A DNA stretch of 18,863 bases from JAVBPA01 sp031549925. Its GTDB lineage: Bacteria > Bacillota > Clostridia > Oscillospirales > CAG-272. Under the pieces are notes generated by a model, which saw nothing but the letters and a program-made list of their open reading frames with translations, ran no database searches and was not told the origin of the DNA. Shown here piece by piece: positions 16,917 through 18,863 of this stretch. The translations under genes were made by a program, and so were the position numbers. The stretch covers positions 1 to 18,863 of the forward strand of contig JAVBPA010000120.1 in the NCBI GenBank assembly GCA_031549925.1, given 5' to 3'. Numbering within the stretch: the stretch's first letter is position 1; every line of letters begins with the position of its first letter.

Positions 16917-17468
16917 TTATTTCTTTTCCACAATAAAAAAGTAGGGTGAAGACGGTGAATTAATCAATTTAAATTCTGCCGCGCAGTAATGATATTTACT
17001 AAGCTCTTCCAAAACGGAAGCAATCGCTTCGCCCTCATGCTTGCCCTCTTCATGACCGGGGTATACCGCTATCAGCAATATTCCGCCGTTATCCAGCATA
17101 TTTATCGCGTTTCTGACTGCCGGAACAGTGGTTTCTCTTCTTGTAGTACAGCTTTTATCCGAACCGGGAAGCCAGCCTAAATTAAAGATTCCCGCGCATA
17201 TCGGAGCTTTTACATAAACCGGAGCTTTTTCATGACTGTCTTTTATCAAAATCCAATTTTGGGGGCAATTTGAATTCATCAGCCGGTTTTCTGTATTTAT
17301 CAGCGCCTGATCCTGTACGTCAAAAGCAAATACCTTTCCCCCTTCTCCTATTTCCTCCGAAAGATATTGCGTATCATAACCGTTACCCATTGTAAAATCG
17401 ACTGCCGTTCCGCCTTTTTTTATATGCGGAGATAAAAAATATTTATGCAGCGAGAGAATATCAAGCAT
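16917..17468 (-). CDS. mnmM: MnmM (YtqB)-type tRNA wobble-uridine methyltransferase
   Basis: A 183-residue class I SAM-dependent methyltransferase of the family long annotated as putative rRNA methylase (YtqB). Members in Bacillus subtilis and Staphylococcus aureus have been reported to be MnmM, which methylates 5-aminomethyl-2-thiouridine in tRNA to the 5-methylaminomethyl form; I recall this from the literature and cannot check it here. Sequence support: SAM-binding motif DFTMGNGYDT (24-33), acidic loop FAFDVQDQAL (47-56), the DSHE motif (77-80), the family signature FNLGWLPGSDK (95-105) with TT-rich stretch after it, and VYPGHEEGKHE (135-145). Length matches the family. The start ATG has a poor ribosome site (GTGAG). 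The gene sits 122 bp after the isomerase gene and just before ddh. Confidence 0.85.
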   Translation of the reverse strand: MLDILSLHKYFLSPHIKKGGTAVDFTMGNGYDTQYLSEEIGEGGKVFAFDVQDQALINTENRLMNSNCPQNWILIKDSHEKAPVYVKAPICAGIFNLGWLPGSDKSCTTRRETTVPAVRNAINMLDNGGILLIAVYPGHEEGKHEGEAIASVLEELSKYHYCAAEFKLINSPSSPYFFIVEKK

Positions 17469-17502
17469 ATTTTTATTTAACTCACAATTTTATCGTCTTT
17501 TA

Positions 17503-17532
17503 ATTATATTTTAATAAATATTTGTAACTGAA
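17503..17532 (-). promoter_or_regulatory. Possible internal promoter for mnmM-ddh
   Basis: On the minus strand a perfect TATAAT (17508-17503) lies 18 bases after TTCAGT (17532-17527), which matches only 3 of 6 -35 positions. It falls in the 122-bp gap between the isomerase gene and mnmM and could give partial independence to the downstream genes. Confidence 0.4.
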
Positions 17533-17590
17533 ACCTTTGTCATCTTTCAAAAAAGTTATTTTTACAGCTTATGTTTAATAAATGTTTTGA

Positions 17591-18517
17591 TCAATTTTGT
17601 TTATAATATTTAAAAATCGTATCAGCGGCGGACAAACCGACTTGTGAACCAATACGGCAATCTTCCATTCCTTCAAATTCGACAGAAACATATCCGCCGT
17701 AACCGCTTTCGGTTATATCTTTTATAATTGCGTATACATCAAGATCACCTTGTCCCAATATCGATCCCCGCAGCATATATCTGCCCGAATTTGATGAGAA
17801 CCAGCACCCGCTGTCACACCGGAAAAGTCCTCCGGCTCCGGCGATTCTGTCAGAGAGGCGTATATAAAAATCTTTTAAGTGGATATACTTTGTGTATGGA
17901 AGACATTTTTTAACCGCCACGGTACAATCCTCGTCAACACAGGCAAAATTCCCGGTATCAATCAGTATTTTACAATTTTCACATCCGACGGCTTCGACAA
18001 GTCTTATCACACGGTCAGATCCGTTTACAAAGAAACCATGATTTTCAATCAATGTAGTTATTCCGAATTCTGCGGCATATTCAGCAAGCTCGCGTACTCC
18101 TTCGGTCATCATAGAAAATTCACGTTCAAAGTTTGCGGGAGTATTTGTTTCAAGCGGCCGGCGGAAAGATGAAACATCATGGCGCATAGTTGAAAGCCCG
18201 AGTTTGGCGGCAACATCGATATGACGCTTTAATCTTTCAATTTCAAGCGAGCGGTCCTCCGGATTCGGTTTCAGCAAATCTCCCAGAACCGCGTAATTTG
18301 AAACGGGCAAATTTATTTCGCAGGATTTTTTTTGTATTTCATAGATTAATTCATCATTGAAACAATTACGCGTTTCATCATACAAAGTAAATCCGAAAGG
18401 CACGAGTTCTATATGCCGCGCTCCCGCTTCATTTGCGAAATCCATAACTTCAAGAACCGTCATAGACCCATCTTTTATTTTATTTACCATGCTGTATGTT
18501 GACAGTCCGATAATCAT
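17591..18517 (-). CDS. Sugar phosphate isomerase/epimerase (TIM barrel)
   Basis: A 308-residue protein of the xylose-isomerase-like TIM-barrel family (AP endonuclease 2 superfamily), predicted cytoplasmic. Family members isomerise or epimerise sugars, inositols or hydroxypyruvate using a divalent metal. Barrel landmarks: IGLSTYSM at the N-terminus, ARHIELVPFG (33-42), LIENHG (156-161, with Glu158 as likely metal ligand and His160), ILIDTGNF (184-191, Asp187), YIHLKDF (211-217, His213), GQGDLD (255-260) and VSVEFEG (277-283, Glu280 or Glu282). The metal-site set looks complete, so an active enzyme is likely, but the substrate cannot be told. A ribosome site AAGGA (about 18530-18526) is well spaced from the ATG. 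It lies 25 bp after uppP, so the two are probably co-transcribed. Confidence 0.85.
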   Translation of the reverse strand: MIIGLSTYSMVNKIKDGSMTVLEVMDFANEAGARHIELVPFGFTLYDETRNCFNDELIYEIQKKSCEINLPVSNYAVLGDLLKPNPEDRSLEIERLKRHIDVAAKLGLSTMRHDVSSFRRPLETNTPANFEREFSMMTEGVRELAEYAAEFGITTLIENHGFFVNGSDRVIRLVEAVGCENCKILIDTGNFACVDEDCTVAVKKCLPYTKYIHLKDFYIRLSDRIAGAGGLFRCDSGCWFSSNSGRYMLRGSILGQGDLDVYAIIKDITESGYGGYVSVEFEGMEDCRIGSQVGLSAADTIFKYYKQN

Positions 18518-18542
18518 TTTATATTTCCTTTTCTCTTTTATA

Positions 18543-18863
18543 TTAACCGAATATTATTGCGAGAATTCCAACAATTAAACAATATATTGAAAATATTTTG
18601 AAAGTGGCTTTTTTGGATATAAATATAAGCAGCTTCATCGCGGCAATACCGGCTATAAGAGCCGCAGCCATACCCGCCGCGTATGCTAATATATCGCTTT
18701 GCGCTACAGGAGTTGAAAGGAGATCGGGAATGTTAAAAACATTAGCTCCGATTATCGCCGGAATCGACAATATAAACGAAAATTTAACAGCAAACTCCCT
18801 TGTAAAACCCTGAGTTAAGCCTCCGGTTATTGTTGACCCCGATCGGGACAATCCCGGTACAAT
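18543..18863 (-). CDS. uppP: Undecaprenyl-diphosphatase, C-terminal part (cut by window edge)
   Basis: The last 106 residues of UppP/BacA, an integral membrane enzyme that dephosphorylates undecaprenyl pyrophosphate to recycle the lipid carrier for peptidoglycan and other envelope polymers; it can confer bacitracin tolerance. The visible part starts in the conserved PGLSRSGST motif (an apparent TTG start at 18851 is simply internal Leu of this motif, and the frame stays open to 18863), followed by REFAVKFSFILSIPAIIGA, then hydrophobic helices (about 59-80 and 88-104 of the fragment) typical of the family C-terminus. About 160 N-terminal residues should lie beyond the window. It is the first visible gene of the leftward cluster. 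Confidence 0.95.
   Translation of the reverse strand: MVPGLSRSGSTITGGLTQGFTREFAVKFSFILSIPAIIGANVFNIPDLLSTPVAQSDILAYAAGMAAALIAGIAAMKLLIFISKKATFKIFSIYCLIVGILAIIFG

Noticed and set aside
16880..16933. Longer ddh start at a TTG (16933)
   Set aside because: It would add 17 residues not seen in the family and overlap the end of mnmM; the ATG at 16882 gives the standard N-terminus.

Overview
The window looks like chromosomal DNA from an anaerobic, low-to-moderate-GC member of the Bacillota (Clostridia-like). The evidence is AT-rich intergenic DNA with consensus TTGACA/TATAAT promoters, GGAGG-type ribosome sites, a single-chain pyruvate:ferredoxin oxidoreductase, a lipoprotein solute-binding protein, a meso-diaminopimelate dehydrogenase and an MnmM/YtqB-type methyltransferase. 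The species cannot be named from this sequence. I see no rRNA, tRNA, CRISPR array, insertion sequence or phage gene.

Layout. (1) Positions 1-8741 are a cyclic-di-GMP signalling block. A very large soluble protein (degenerate GGDEF, four PAS-like domains, degenerate GGDEF, intact GGDEF, EAL) runs leftward. Across a 362-bp AT-rich divergent region, a rightward pair encodes a lipoprotein solute-binding protein and a membrane sensor with an extracellular Cache-like domain, PAS-like region, GGDEF and EAL. No ABC permease or ATPase gene lies beside the binding protein. (2) Positions 8742-13159 hold pyruvate:ferredoxin oxidoreductase under its own extended -10 promoter, then a 421-bp gap with a terminator-like hairpin and a 63-bp-period tandem repeat, then a small CPYC glutaredoxin-like protein. 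(3) Positions 13359-14516, leftward, encode a multi-spanning membrane protein with a Q/N-rich linker and a C-terminal zinc ribbon, driven by a perfect-hexamer promoter. (4) Positions 14755-18863 are a leftward cluster in transcription order: uppP (cut by the window edge), a TIM-barrel sugar phosphate isomerase/epimerase, mnmM, ddh and a divergent NagB-like protein, closed by a strong hairpin terminator.

How the genes fit together. The first block could couple an extracytoplasmic solute to c-di-GMP turnover: the binding protein would capture the ligand, the membrane protein would respond, and the soluble PAS/GGDEF/EAL protein would act on the same second-messenger pool. That is inference from domains and adjacency. 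The last cluster leans towards cell-envelope precursor supply (lipid carrier recycling by UppP, meso-DAP by Ddh, possibly amino-sugar phosphate chemistry by the NagB-like protein), with a tRNA wobble-uridine methyltransferase included. The most interesting points are the transporter-less binding protein paired with a c-di-GMP enzyme, the NagB-like protein lacking a key catalytic aspartate, and the tandem repeat ahead of the glutaredoxin-like gene.
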